From: Nocardia arizonensis
Lineage (GTDB): Bacteria; Actinomycetota; Actinomycetes; Mycobacteriales; Mycobacteriaceae
Direction: 5' to 3'
Assembly: GCF_001310275.1 (NCBI RefSeq)
Contig: NZ_LGYZ01000082.1
Coordinates: 1 to 64,000, forward strand
DNA: 64,000 bases
Shown: positions 44,625 through 52,596 of the stretch, in pieces
How positions within the stretch are numbered: position 1 is the first letter of the stretch
Layout of the letters: every line of letters starts with the position of its first letter
Notes under the pieces: model-generated
Databases searched by the model: none
The model's input: the letters and a program-made list of their open reading frames with translations, nothing else
Told to the model about the DNA's origin: nothing
Translations under genes and position numbers: made by a program

Positions 44625-46237
44625 CCGACACCATCGGCGATACCGCGGCATCCGATGATCCGGCGGCGCCCGAATCGTACGGAAGGACTCCGAACACACC
44701 GTGCCGCAACGCTACTCGCGGCCCGAGGTCATCGGCGGCGAGCGCGGACGCCGCGCTCGTACCGAAAACCACGCACATCGGAGATGTGGCCACCCGCACG
44801 CCTGCGCGCGGTCCCCTTCACCGAACCGGCATCCGCGCCACCGACGTCCGTCCGACCGCCGACGTCGTCCGCACACGGGAAGCGGCCGAGCGCCTCGCGG
44901 CCCGAATCCCGAGGGGTCCACGTATCGGGACGACCACCGCGGTCGGCATCGGAACACTGATCTCGCTGGCCCCCAATCTGCTGCCGCGGACACCGGGCGC
45001 ACAGGCGATCCTGACCGCCCTACTGGTCACGGTGGCACTGGCGACGGCCGGTATGGTCCGATTCGCCCTGCGCCGCAGCGGTGTCGACGTCGACGGACTG
45101 TTCACCGCCGCGCGGCGACCCGCCGCGGCGGCGACCGCGTTGTCGATAGTCGCGGCCGCGACCGCGGCGGGCCACTGGCAGAGCGGATTGCGCGCGGCCA
45201 TGGGCACCCCGCCCATCGGACCCGGGTACTGGGTGACGTGGGCGCTGGGAGCGGCCGTGCCGGTGGCGATCTGCCTGGGTTCGGCCCGGGGTATCGGGCG
45301 GGGAGTGCGGGCGCTTGGCAGGCTGCGGGCGGTCGCGCTCGGGGTGTCGATCGCGACGGTCGCCGGTCTGGCCGGTGTCCCGGCGGCCCTCGACGGCAGG
45401 CGCGCGGTCTACGCGGCCGCGGACGCGAGGATGGATCCGGCGGTCGTGCGACCGGATTCACCGACCCGTTCGGGCGGGCCGGATTCGGCGGTGCCGTGGG
45501 ATTCGCTCGGCTCGCAGGGTCGTCGGTTCGTGGCGCGGACGCCGCCCGGTCCGGTCACGGTGTACGTCGGACTCGGCTCCGCGCCCGATCTCGACAGCCG
45601 GGTGCGGCTGGCGGTGCGCGAGCTCGAGCGGTCGGGCGGATTCGACCGGTCGAATATCGTCGTCACGGTTCCGACCGGTTCGGGATGGATCGACGCGCGC
45701 GCGGCCGAGGGCATGACGCGGCGCTTCGGGGCGGATGTGGCACTGGTTGGCGTGCAGTACTCCCACGCACCGAGCTGGGTGAGTTTCCTGTTCGGTCGGG
45801 ACGCGGCGGTCGACGCCGCCCGCGGGCTGTTCACCGCGCTGGAAGGGCGGGTCGCGGCGCTGGAACACCGCCCCCGGCTCTACGTGTACGGCCAGAGTCT
45901 CGGCGCGCTCGGCGGCAGCGCCATCTTCACCGACGACGCCGATCAGGATCGCCGGACCTGCGCGGTGCTGTGGGCCGGTCCGCCCGGTGCGGCGGTGCAC
46001 CGCGCGGGCGCGACGGTGCTGGCCAACAGCTCCGATCCGGTGGTGCGCTGGTCGCCCGCGCTGCTGTGGCGCGCGCCGGACCGCACGGGGGTCCGTGCCG
46101 ACGCGCCCGCCCCGCGCTGGCTGCCGCTGGTGAGTTTCGTGCAGACCACCGCCGATCTGATCGCCGCCCTCGATGCACCGCCGGGGCACGGTCACCGCTA
46201 CGGCGTCGATCAGGGCACCGGTCTGGGCGGATGCTGA
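44621..46237 (+). CDS. Membrane alpha/beta-hydrolase (PF10081/PF15420-like)
   Basis: A 538-residue protein: about 100 polar residues, four or five membrane helices (about 108-270, e.g. AILTALLVTVALATAGMVRFAL), then an alpha/beta-hydrolase domain with VYVGLGSAP, VTVPTGSGWI and the nucleophile elbow YGQSLGALGG. It matches the actinobacterial alpha/beta-hydrolase family with an N-terminal membrane domain; its substrate is not established, but lipid esters are likely. ATGA overlap with the PLA2-like gene and a GGGAG ribosome site show co-translation, so the two may act successively on membrane lipid. Confidence 0.8.
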   Translation: MTDTIGDTAASDDPAAPESYGRTPNTPCRNATRGPRSSAASADAALVPKTTHIGDVATRTPARGPLHRTGIRATDVRPTADVVRTREAAERLAARIPRGPRIGTTTAVGIGTLISLAPNLLPRTPGAQAILTALLVTVALATAGMVRFALRRSGVDVDGLFTAARRPAAAATALSIVAAATAAGHWQSGLRAAMGTPPIGPGYWVTWALGAAVPVAICLGSARGIGRGVRALGRLRAVALGVSIATVAGLAGVPAALDGRRAVYAAADARMDPAVVRPDSPTRSGGPDSAVPWDSLGSQGRRFVARTPPGPVTVYVGLGSAPDLDSRVRLAVRELERSGGFDRSNIVVTVPTGSGWIDARAAEGMTRRFGADVALVGVQYSHAPSWVSFLFGRDAAVDAARGLFTALEGRVAALEHRPRLYVYGQSLGALGGSAIFTDDADQDRRTCAVLWAGPPGAAVHRAGATVLANSSDPVVRWSPALLWRAPDRTGVRADAPAPRWLPLVSFVQTTADLIAALDAPPGHGHRYGVDQGTGLGGC

Positions 46238-46245
46238 ACCGCACC

Positions 46246-46274
46246 TTGCCCGAATGTAGAACATGTTCTAATTT
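46246..46274 (+). promoter_or_regulatory. Promoter with KstR-like operator before SRPBCC gene
   Basis: TTGCCC (46246-46251) and TAATTT (46269-46274) are 17 bases apart. A perfect 14-bp palindrome TAGAACATGTTCTA (46257-46270) fills the spacer and enters the -10 box. It matches exactly the TNNAACNNGTTNNA consensus published for KstR, the TetR-family repressor of cholesterol catabolism in mycobacteria and rhodococci. The -10 box ends 6 bases before the ATG, so the message should be leaderless and fully repressible. Confidence 0.75.
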
Positions 46275-46280
46275 GCTCGC

Positions 46281-46727
46281 ATGGGCTTTGTCATCGACGA
46301 GACGGTCTACATCGACGCGCCCGCCGAGGTGGTGTGGCACGTGATCACCGACCTGCCCCGCTACGGCGAGTGGAATCCGTTCGTCACCGAATGCGCGAGC
46401 AGTCTCGTTCCCGGTGAGCCGATCGACATGCTGGTCACCGTGGCGGGCTCCACCCCGCGCCGCCAGCGCGAATTCATCCGCAGCCACACACCGGGCCGCG
46501 AACTCAGCTACTGCATGCGTCCGGCGCCCCTCGGCACACTGCACAGCCTGCGCTCGCACACCGTCACCCCGATCAGCGAGACGCGCACCCGCTACGAATC
46601 GCACTTCCAACTCGACGGCTGGCTGCACCCCCTGGTCGCAGCCCTCCTCGGCCGCAATCTGCGGCGCGGCTTCGACGGGATGACAGCCGGTATCCAGCGC
46701 CGCGCCGAATCGTCGCGAACGAGCTGA
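46281..46727 (+). CDS. SRPBCC/START-like lipid-binding protein
   Basis: A 148-residue helix-grip protein of the polyketide cyclase/SRPBCC superfamily: IDETVYIDAPAEVVWHVITD at the start, LPRYGEWNPFV, and the long C-terminal helix after LDGWLHPLVAALLGRNL. Such proteins bind hydrophobic ligands in a deep pocket; no catalytic motif can be named. The KstR-like operator directly upstream suggests induction with sterol catabolism, so a sterol or sterol-derived ligand is inferred. The start has no ribosome site because it is predicted leaderless. Confidence 0.85.
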   Translation: MGFVIDETVYIDAPAEVVWHVITDLPRYGEWNPFVTECASSLVPGEPIDMLVTVAGSTPRRQREFIRSHTPGRELSYCMRPAPLGTLHSLRSHTVTPISETRTRYESHFQLDGWLHPLVAALLGRNLRRGFDGMTAGIQRRAESSRTS

Positions 46728-47126
46728 GCGCCGCGCGCGGACCCGCCGCCGTTCGGCCGCCGCCGCCCGCGCGGGCATGCGACATCGCATGCGAGCCATC
46801 CCGAGCGTGACACCGCGGTGCGCCCCGTACGCGGCGGCACCGCCCGCCGACGCCCACTCCACATCCACGGCCCTCGGTCCCGAGGTCGACACCGATATCG
46901 GATCCGGCCGATGCGTACGCGCGCCGACAGCGCGGCGCGGGCGATTCGATGCGCGACAAATCACGGTCGCGAGATTCGAGACGACGGGATTCGATCACCC
47001 CTACCCGGGTAATCGACCGACATCAGCCGACATGATGTCGACCGAATGCTCACGAAATCACACGTTATCGGCGGGGGCCGGGGTACGGACCCGTACGGAG
47101 CTCGCACCCGAAGGTGGTGAGAATCA
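46728..47126. other. Intergenic region with inverted repeat at 47018-47040
   Basis: No gene is supported in these 399 bases. Near the 3' end CGACATCA (47018-47025) and TGATGTCG (47033-47040) form a perfect 8-bp inverted repeat with a 7-base loop, about 87 bases before the fused anti-sigma gene. A regulator binding site is possible. A GGGTAA at 47009 resembles part of a SigF-type -10, but no partner -35 is clear. Confidence 0.4.
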
Positions 47127-48683
47127 ATGCGATCGAATTCCGGGCCGACCCCGTCCGTGGCATTCGCCGATACGACCACGGTGCGGATACGGCTGCCCGC
47201 CCGACGCGAACAACTCGGATTGGTGCGGTCGGTGGCCGAGGCGGTATCGGTGGACGCGGCCTACACCGCCGAGGACATCGCCGATATCCGGCTCGCCCTC
47301 AACGAGGTGGCCTCGGCGCTGATCGTCGACGCGGTGCCGGGCTCCACGCTCGACTGCTCCTTCACCTACGACCGCGACCGGCTCTCGGTCGAGGTCACCT
47401 CCGTCGCCTGGGCCGACGACGCGATAGCCGACGGTGATATCGCTTGGCGCATCGTGCGGACGCTGACCACGGCCGCGACGGCCACCCGCGACCCTTTCGA
47501 CATCACCGTCTCCGGCTATCCGACCCGCGTCGAATTCGACTGGCAGCGCGACGCGCCGAGGACCCGCACCTCGCCCGTCGACCGCCGTGGCGAATCGGCC
47601 CGCTATCGCGTCGTGCACCGCGGCGGCGCGCGGCGCGCGACCCGGCCCGCGAACCCACGTGGTGGCACGCGCCCGGTGGACGTACGCTCGGACCATGCGG
47701 TCGCCCGCGCCCTCCACACCCGAGACGAACGCCACGGAAGCGATATGACCGCGACATCCACCGCGCCGACCGGCGGCCTGGTCCACCCGGCGATGTTCTA
47801 CGACGGCGACGAGGACTACGTGGCGGGTCTGCTGCCGTTCGTCCTCGACGGAATCACCCTCGGCGAACCCGTCGCCGTGGCCGCACCGCTCCCGCGCCTG
47901 CGGCTGTTGCGCGAGGCGCTCGGCGCTCGGGCCGACGCGGTGCGCATGATCGATATGACCGAGGCCGGCCGCAATCCGGGCCGAATCATTCCCGGCGTGC
48001 TGCGCGCCTTCGCCGACGAACACATCGACAAGCCGGTCCGCATCATCGGCGAGCCGATCTGGGCAGGTCGCAGCGCACTCGAGTATCCGGCCTGCGTCCA
48101 GCACGAAGCCCTGATCAACCAGGCGTTCGAAGGACGTGACATCACCATCGTGTGCCCATACGACCGCGCCGGACTCGACGCGACCGCCATCGCTGACGCC
48201 GCAGCGACCCACCCGCTGCTGTGGGAGGGCGAGCATCGGCGCAAGAGCGAGGACTACGCACCGGAGGCTGTGCTGCGACGCTACAACCAGGCACTCGCCG
48301 AACCCGCCGACGCCGCGGAGATGATCGTGGCCGAATCCGCCGATGTGTCCGCGGCCCGGCGCTGGGCCGTCGCGCACGCCGGATCGCTCGCCGAGGACGC
48401 CGCGCGGATCGCCGATCTGGAACTCGTGGTCACCGAACTCGCCACCAACGGCCTGTGCCACGGCGTCGGCCCGGTGCGGCTGCGCATGTGGTCCGACGGC
48501 GCGCACCTGGTCTGCGCGGTGCACGACCACGGTTCGTGGACCGATCCGCAGGCCGGTCGCCGCCCCGCGCGCGCGGGCGAGCCCGGCGGACGCGGCCTGT
48601 TGCTTGTGCACCAACTCTGCGATCTCGTGCGCACCCACACCGGGGAACAGGGCACCACCCAGTACGCGCTGATGGCGGCTTGA
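47127..48683 (+). CDS. Fused anti-sigma ATPase - MEDS sensor - HATPase protein
   Basis: A single 518-codon reading frame with three parts. Residues 1-145 resemble the RsbW-type protein at 49499-49924 (DIRLALNEVASALIVDAVPGSTLDCSFTY ... WRIVRTLT ... YPTRVEFDW). After a basic linker (146-205) comes a MEDS domain (HPAMFYDGDEDYVAGLLPFV ... RIIGEPIWAGRS ... TIVCPYDRAGL). Residues about 390-518 form a second HATPase_c_2 domain (LELVVTELATNGLCHGVGPVRLRM ... GRGLLLVHQLCD). An internal ATG at 47747 with GGAAG could make the MEDS-ATPase part alone. It probably controls SigF or a related sigma factor in response to a small molecule. Confidence 0.75.
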   Translation: MRSNSGPTPSVAFADTTTVRIRLPARREQLGLVRSVAEAVSVDAAYTAEDIADIRLALNEVASALIVDAVPGSTLDCSFTYDRDRLSVEVTSVAWADDAIADGDIAWRIVRTLTTAATATRDPFDITVSGYPTRVEFDWQRDAPRTRTSPVDRRGESARYRVVHRGGARRATRPANPRGGTRPVDVRSDHAVARALHTRDERHGSDMTATSTAPTGGLVHPAMFYDGDEDYVAGLLPFVLDGITLGEPVAVAAPLPRLRLLREALGARADAVRMIDMTEAGRNPGRIIPGVLRAFADEHIDKPVRIIGEPIWAGRSALEYPACVQHEALINQAFEGRDITIVCPYDRAGLDATAIADAAATHPLLWEGEHRRKSEDYAPEAVLRRYNQALAEPADAAEMIVAESADVSAARRWAVAHAGSLAEDAARIADLELVVTELATNGLCHGVGPVRLRMWSDGAHLVCAVHDHGSWTDPQAGRRPARAGEPGGRGLLLVHQLCDLVRTHTGEQGTTQYALMAA

Positions 48684-48690
48684 GACCGGG

Positions 48691-49509
48691 TCAGTCGCGC
48701 ATGGCCTGTTCGCGCAGCGAGTTCAGGGTCTTGGTCAGAATGCGCGACACCTGCATCTGGGAGCAGCCGAGCCGCTCGGCGATCTCGTTCTGGGTCATGG
48801 AGTCGAAGAACCGCCAGATCAGCACCTGACGCTGTCGCTGCGGCAGCGCCTCGATCAACGGGCGCACGGCCAGGTAGTCCTCGACCGAACCGAAATTGGC
48901 GTCGGGCGCGCCGAGGGTGTCGAGCACCGAGGCGGCGGCATTGTCCTGATCCCCCGCGTCCGGCCCCGGATCGAGCGGAGCGGCCTGATAGGCGTTCCTG
49001 GCGATCAGCGCCTGGGTGACCTCGCTGAGTTCCGCCCCGATCTCCGCGGCGATCTCGCGCGCCCTCGGCATGCGTCCGAGCTCGTGGGTCAACTTCTCCG
49101 TCGCGGGGCCGATGGCCTGCTGGATCTCCTTCAGGCGCCGCGGGACTCGCACCGCCCAGGTGTGATCGCGGAAGTGCCTGCGCACTTCGCCCATGATCGT
49201 CGGCACGGCGAAGGACAGGAACGAGGCGCCGTAGGACGGATCGAAGCGGTCCACCGCCTGCACCATGCCCATGCGGGCGATCTGCACCAGATCGTCGAAG
49301 TTCTCGCCCCGGCCGGAGAACCGGCGCGCGATATTGGCCGCGAGCGGCAGACAGCGTTCTATGAGGTCCTGACGTAACGCCTCCCGCGCCGGATCCTCGG
49401 CGTCCAGGGCGGCCAACCGCGTGAACAGCGGTTCCAGATTGTCGTAGGACTCGGTGCCGGAATGTCTGCGCGGCTCGGACCCGGACTGTTCCGTGCCGCT
49501 ACCGGCCAT
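48691..49509 (-). CDS. sigF: SigF/SigB-family alternative sigma factor
   Basis: A 272-residue sigma-70 group 3 factor: region 2 (PLAANIARRFSGRGENFDDLVQIARMGMVQAVDRFDP, SFAVPTIMGEVRRHFRD), region 3 (RRLKEIQQAIGPATEKLTHELGRMPRAREIAAEIG) and region 4 helix-turn-helix (QRQRQVLIWRFFDSMTQNEIAERLGCSQMQVSRIL). It directs RNA polymerase to stress/stationary-phase promoters. Its start overlaps the upstream rsbW-like gene by 11 bases, the same arrangement as usfX-sigF in mycobacteria, so the sigma factor and its inhibitor are co-translated. It ends 8 bases from the convergent fused regulator gene. Confidence 0.94.
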   Translation of the reverse strand: MAGSGTEQSGSEPRRHSGTESYDNLEPLFTRLAALDAEDPAREALRQDLIERCLPLAANIARRFSGRGENFDDLVQIARMGMVQAVDRFDPSYGASFLSFAVPTIMGEVRRHFRDHTWAVRVPRRLKEIQQAIGPATEKLTHELGRMPRAREIAAEIGAELSEVTQALIARNAYQAAPLDPGPDAGDQDNAAASVLDTLGAPDANFGSVEDYLAVRPLIEALPQRQRQVLIWRFFDSMTQNEIAERLGCSQMQVSRILTKTLNSLREQAMRD

Positions 49510-49924
49510 CGGTGCCGCCCCGCACCCAGTCGAAGTCGACCACGGTGGGATAACCGTTGCGCACGGCGTCGAATTCGGTCTGCGTCGCCGCCACCGACCG
49601 CGTCAGCGTGCGCACGATATGCCAGCCGAAACTGTCCTGGCTCGGCGGCGTCGCGGTCGAGGAGACGGCGTGCACCCGCACGTGCATGGCCGCGGAGTCG
49701 CTGTAGGTGAACGCGCAGTCGAGGGTGGAGCCGGGCGCGGCCTCCAGTATCAGACCGGTGGCGACCTCATCGAGCGCGAGCCGGATGTCGGTAACCTCGT
49801 CGACCGCGAAATCCGCCATGAATGCCACCGTTTCGACCAGAGCCCGCAGCATGGCCAGTTGTTCGAGCTGGGCGGGAACCCTGACCTCGATCGTCGTCGG
49901 GGCACTCGTGGTCCACTCCGCCAT
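49499..49924 (-). CDS. rsbW: Anti-sigma factor, RsbW/UsfX type
   Basis: A 141-residue GHKL-type ATPase/kinase expected to hold SigF inactive and to phosphorylate the STAS antagonist. The N-box region reads VTDIRLALDEVATGLI and the following SSTATPPSQDSFGWHIVRTLT replaces the usual G1/G2 boxes. These are weakly conserved, as in UsfX. It is clearly paralogous to the first 145 residues of the protein at 47127-48683. Translation is coupled to sigF by the overlap. Confidence 0.85.
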   Translation of the reverse strand: MAEWTTSAPTTIEVRVPAQLEQLAMLRALVETVAFMADFAVDEVTDIRLALDEVATGLILEAAPGSTLDCAFTYSDSAAMHVRVHAVSSTATPPSQDSFGWHIVRTLTRSVAATQTEFDAVRNGYPTVVDFDWVRGGTDGR

Positions 49925-50176
49925 ACCTACCGCCTAGTCGAGATGTCGAACCCGTCCGTGGCGGTCAGGATAACCCGACCGGCCGGCGCGGCGAACCGGG
50001 GGCATATCCCTCGCCCGAGTCGGGTAGGTTGACCTCCGAAGGCTCATCCTCTGCGCCGCATCCGGATTCGGCAGAGGTTCGACACGCAGCGGAGGTAGTG
50101 CAGTGATGGCGACCCCGAGCGCACCGGAAGTGCGCGATGTTCCCGAGCGCACCGGCGGCGCCGAGGCGGTGGCCCG

Positions 50177-50527
50177 ATGAGCTCCGAGGGCAAGAATTCG
50201 CTGCTGGACGTGGAACACACGACGGTACGGTCCACCGCCGTGCTGATGGTCACGGGTGAGGTGGACGTGGCATCGGCGCCGCGATTGCAGGCGGCCGTCG
50301 AGGAGGCGCTGCGCGAGCAGCCGCCGGTGCTCGTGGTCGACCTGTCCGGGGTGAGCTTCTTCGGCTCGGCCGGGCTGAGCGTACTGCTCGTCGCCACCGA
50401 GACCGCCCCGGCCGGCGGGCTGCGGGTGGTCGCCTCCGATCAGGTCCGCCGCCCGATCGAGGTCACCGGCCTGGACAAACTGCTGGCCGTCTTCGACACC
50501 GTCGACCGGGCCGTCGACGCGAACTGA
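50177..50527 (+). CDS. STAS-domain anti-anti-sigma factor (RsbV type)
   Basis: A 116-residue STAS protein: VLMVTGEVDVASAPRLQAAV, then VLVVDLSGVSFFGSAGLSVLL, where Ser64 is the likely phosphorylation site although the acidic residue normally before it is glycine. It should bind the RsbW-type anti-sigma factor when unphosphorylated and free SigF. ATG 50177 with a GAGG upstream. It is divergent from rsbW-sigF and convergent with the single-domain receiver gene. Confidence 0.88.
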   Translation: MSSEGKNSLLDVEHTTVRSTAVLMVTGEVDVASAPRLQAAVEEALREQPPVLVVDLSGVSFFGSAGLSVLLVATETAPAGGLRVVASDQVRRPIEVTGLDKLLAVFDTVDRAVDAN

Positions 50528-50545
50528 ACGCGCCGCGGCTGCCGC

Positions 50546-50986
50546 TCACCGCTGCGGCAGCCGCACCACCTGGACGAAGAAGTCATCGATCTGCTTGATC
50601 GCCGTTATGAACTGATCCAGATCGACCGGCTTCGTCACGTAGGCGTTGGCGTGCAGTTTGTAGCTGCGCAGGATGTCCTCTTCGGCGGAGGAGGTGGTGA
50701 GCACCACCACCGGGATGTGCGCCAGATCGGAATCGGACTTGATCTTCTCCAGAACCTGCCTGCCGTCGTATTTGGGCAGGTTCAGATCGAGCAGGATGAG
50801 ATCCGGCCGCGGCGCGTCGGCGTAGGCGCCCTGGCGGTAGAGGAAATCCAGCGCCTCCTCGCCGTCGTGCGCGACGTGCAGCGTATTGCCGATTCGATTG
50901 TCCTCGAACGCCTCCCTGGTCATCAGTTCGTCGCCCGGATCGTCCTCGACGAGGAGGATATCGATGGGTCTGCCGTGCACGCTCAC
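50546..50986 (-). CDS. Single-domain response regulator (Rcp1-like)
   Basis: A 146-residue free-standing receiver: ILLVEDDPGDELMTREAF, phospho-acceptor in LILLDLNLPKYDGRQVLEKIK, VVLTTSSAEEDILRSYKLHANAYVTKPVDLDQF. The insertion around DFLYRQGAYADAPRPD is typical of phytochrome-linked Rcp1-type receivers. GTG 50986 overlaps the histidine kinase stop (GTGA). No output domain, so it passes the phosphate on or acts by protein contact, probably within the SigF module. Confidence 0.92.
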   Translation of the reverse strand: MSVHGRPIDILLVEDDPGDELMTREAFEDNRIGNTLHVAHDGEEALDFLYRQGAYADAPRPDLILLDLNLPKYDGRQVLEKIKSDSDLAHIPVVVLTTSSAEEDILRSYKLHANAYVTKPVDLDQFITAIKQIDDFFVQVVRLPQR

Positions 50987-52596
50987 GCGGAATGCTCCTT
51001 GTCGGATGGCTGGTCTGAATCGAACAGGGTGAAAACGATGCGGGTGCCGTCCGTCTGTTCGCCGTAGGCGGGATCGAGCCGGATGCGCCCGCCGTGGTAC
51101 TCGACGATCTTCTTGCACAACGCCAGTCCGATACCGGTCCCACTGTATTCGTCGCGACTGTGCAATCGCTGAAAGATGACGAACACCTTGTCGGCGAATT
51201 CGGGGGCGATACCGATTCCGTTGTCGGACACCGCGAATTGCCATCCCGCGCGCTCGTCCTCGACGCGCTCGCAGGTGATGCGGATGACCGGTTCCCGTTC
51301 GGGACTCTTGAATTTGACGGCATTGCCGATCAGGTTCTGCCACAGCATCACCAGCAGCGTCGCGTCGCCGGTGATCTCGGGCAGCCGCTCGGGGCGTTCG
51401 ACGACGGCGGCGGAATCCTCGACGGCCGAGGCCAGATTGTCCAGTGCCTTGTCCAGGGTCTGATCGAGCGCCACGACCGTCGTGCGGTCGTTGACCCGGC
51501 CAACCCGGGAGAAGGTGAGCAGGTCGTTGATCAGCACCTGCATCCGCTTGGCGCCGTCCACCGCGTATGCGATGTACTGGGCGCCGCGCTCATCGAGCGC
51601 GTCGCCGTAACGCTTCTCCAGCAACTGACAGAACGAGGCCACCTTGCGCAGCGGTTCCTGGAGATCGTGCGAGGCGACGTAGGCGAACTGCTCGAGTTCG
51701 GCATTGGAGCGGCGCAGTTCGACGGTCTGCGCGTCGAGATTCGCCGCCTGCTCCTCGAGCTTGGTCTCCTGCACGCGCGAGGAGGCGAGTTCCTCGACGA
51801 TGCGGCGGCGCATTCGCTCCACCGCCTCGGCGACCGTCGCCAGATCCGACGGACCGTGCGCGGTGATCTCGTGGTCGAAGTCACCGTCGGCGACCCGCAG
51901 CGAGGAGTTCTCGAGATATCCGAGCGGTTGGGCCACCAGACGCCGCACCAACACCATCAGCACCAGACCGGCCACCAGAATCGCCGCGATCATGCCGCCG
52001 AGGACGGCGTCGCGCACCGTCCGGGTGGTGTTCAGCTCCTTGCGATCATGGCGCGCCGCCGCGGCCAGGCCGTCGTTCTGCGCGGTGAAACGCGCTCGCA
52101 ACTCGTCGAAGAGCACCTTGCCACGTTCGGTGGCCGCGCCCTCGGCCGCGGGCACGCCGCCCGCGGCGGGAACGCCCGCCGCCAGCTGTTCGGCATAGTC
52201 CGCACGCCAGCGCTGCGCGGCCCGTTGCACCCCGTCGAGATCCTCGAGCAACGGCGCGCGATCGGCCAGCAATCCTCGCAGCCGCGCCACCGAATTCGCC
52301 TCGTCCTGTTTGCCTCGGGTGTACGGCACCAGGAACTGGGGGTCGGCGGTGATCGCGAAACCGCGGATACCCGTCTCCTGATCGATCAGCGCGGCTTGCA
52401 GCCGATACGCCTCCGCCGTCGCGGGCTGGACGTGGTCGAGCAGCCGGTCGGCCGCCCGATTGCCCTGCGTGATCACCACCGAGCCGACGACCGCGCATAT
52501 CAGCACCAACAGCGCTATGAGGCCGAGCACGACCTGAAACCACGCTTGAACGGTCAATCGACCCGCGAAATCCTTCCCCCGAACACCTGCACTCAC
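50983..52596 (-). CDS. CHASE3-HAMP sensor histidine kinase
   Basis: About 537 residues: membrane helix (VVLGLIALLVLICAVVGSVV), an external CHASE3-like helical domain (QLQAALIDQETGIRGFAITADP, residues about 50-190), second helix, HAMP (RLVAQPLGYLENSSLRVADGDF), coiled coil, HisKA with phosphorylatable His in FAYVASHDLQEPLRKVASF, and HATPase_c (WQNLIGNAVKF, VSDNGIGIA, GTGIGLALCKKIVEYHGG). GTG 52596 overlaps the stop of the PP2C gene, so three genes 53867-50546 are linked by two GTGA overlaps. It probably phosphorylates the downstream receiver and the receiver of the PP2C protein. Confidence 0.93.
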   Translation of the reverse strand: MSAGVRGKDFAGRLTVQAWFQVVLGLIALLVLICAVVGSVVITQGNRAADRLLDHVQPATAEAYRLQAALIDQETGIRGFAITADPQFLVPYTRGKQDEANSVARLRGLLADRAPLLEDLDGVQRAAQRWRADYAEQLAAGVPAAGGVPAAEGAATERGKVLFDELRARFTAQNDGLAAAARHDRKELNTTRTVRDAVLGGMIAAILVAGLVLMVLVRRLVAQPLGYLENSSLRVADGDFDHEITAHGPSDLATVAEAVERMRRRIVEELASSRVQETKLEEQAANLDAQTVELRRSNAELEQFAYVASHDLQEPLRKVASFCQLLEKRYGDALDERGAQYIAYAVDGAKRMQVLINDLLTFSRVGRVNDRTTVVALDQTLDKALDNLASAVEDSAAVVERPERLPEITGDATLLVMLWQNLIGNAVKFKSPEREPVIRITCERVEDERAGWQFAVSDNGIGIAPEFADKVFVIFQRLHSRDEYSGTGIGLALCKKIVEYHGGRIRLDPAYGEQTDGTRIVFTLFDSDQPSDKEHSA

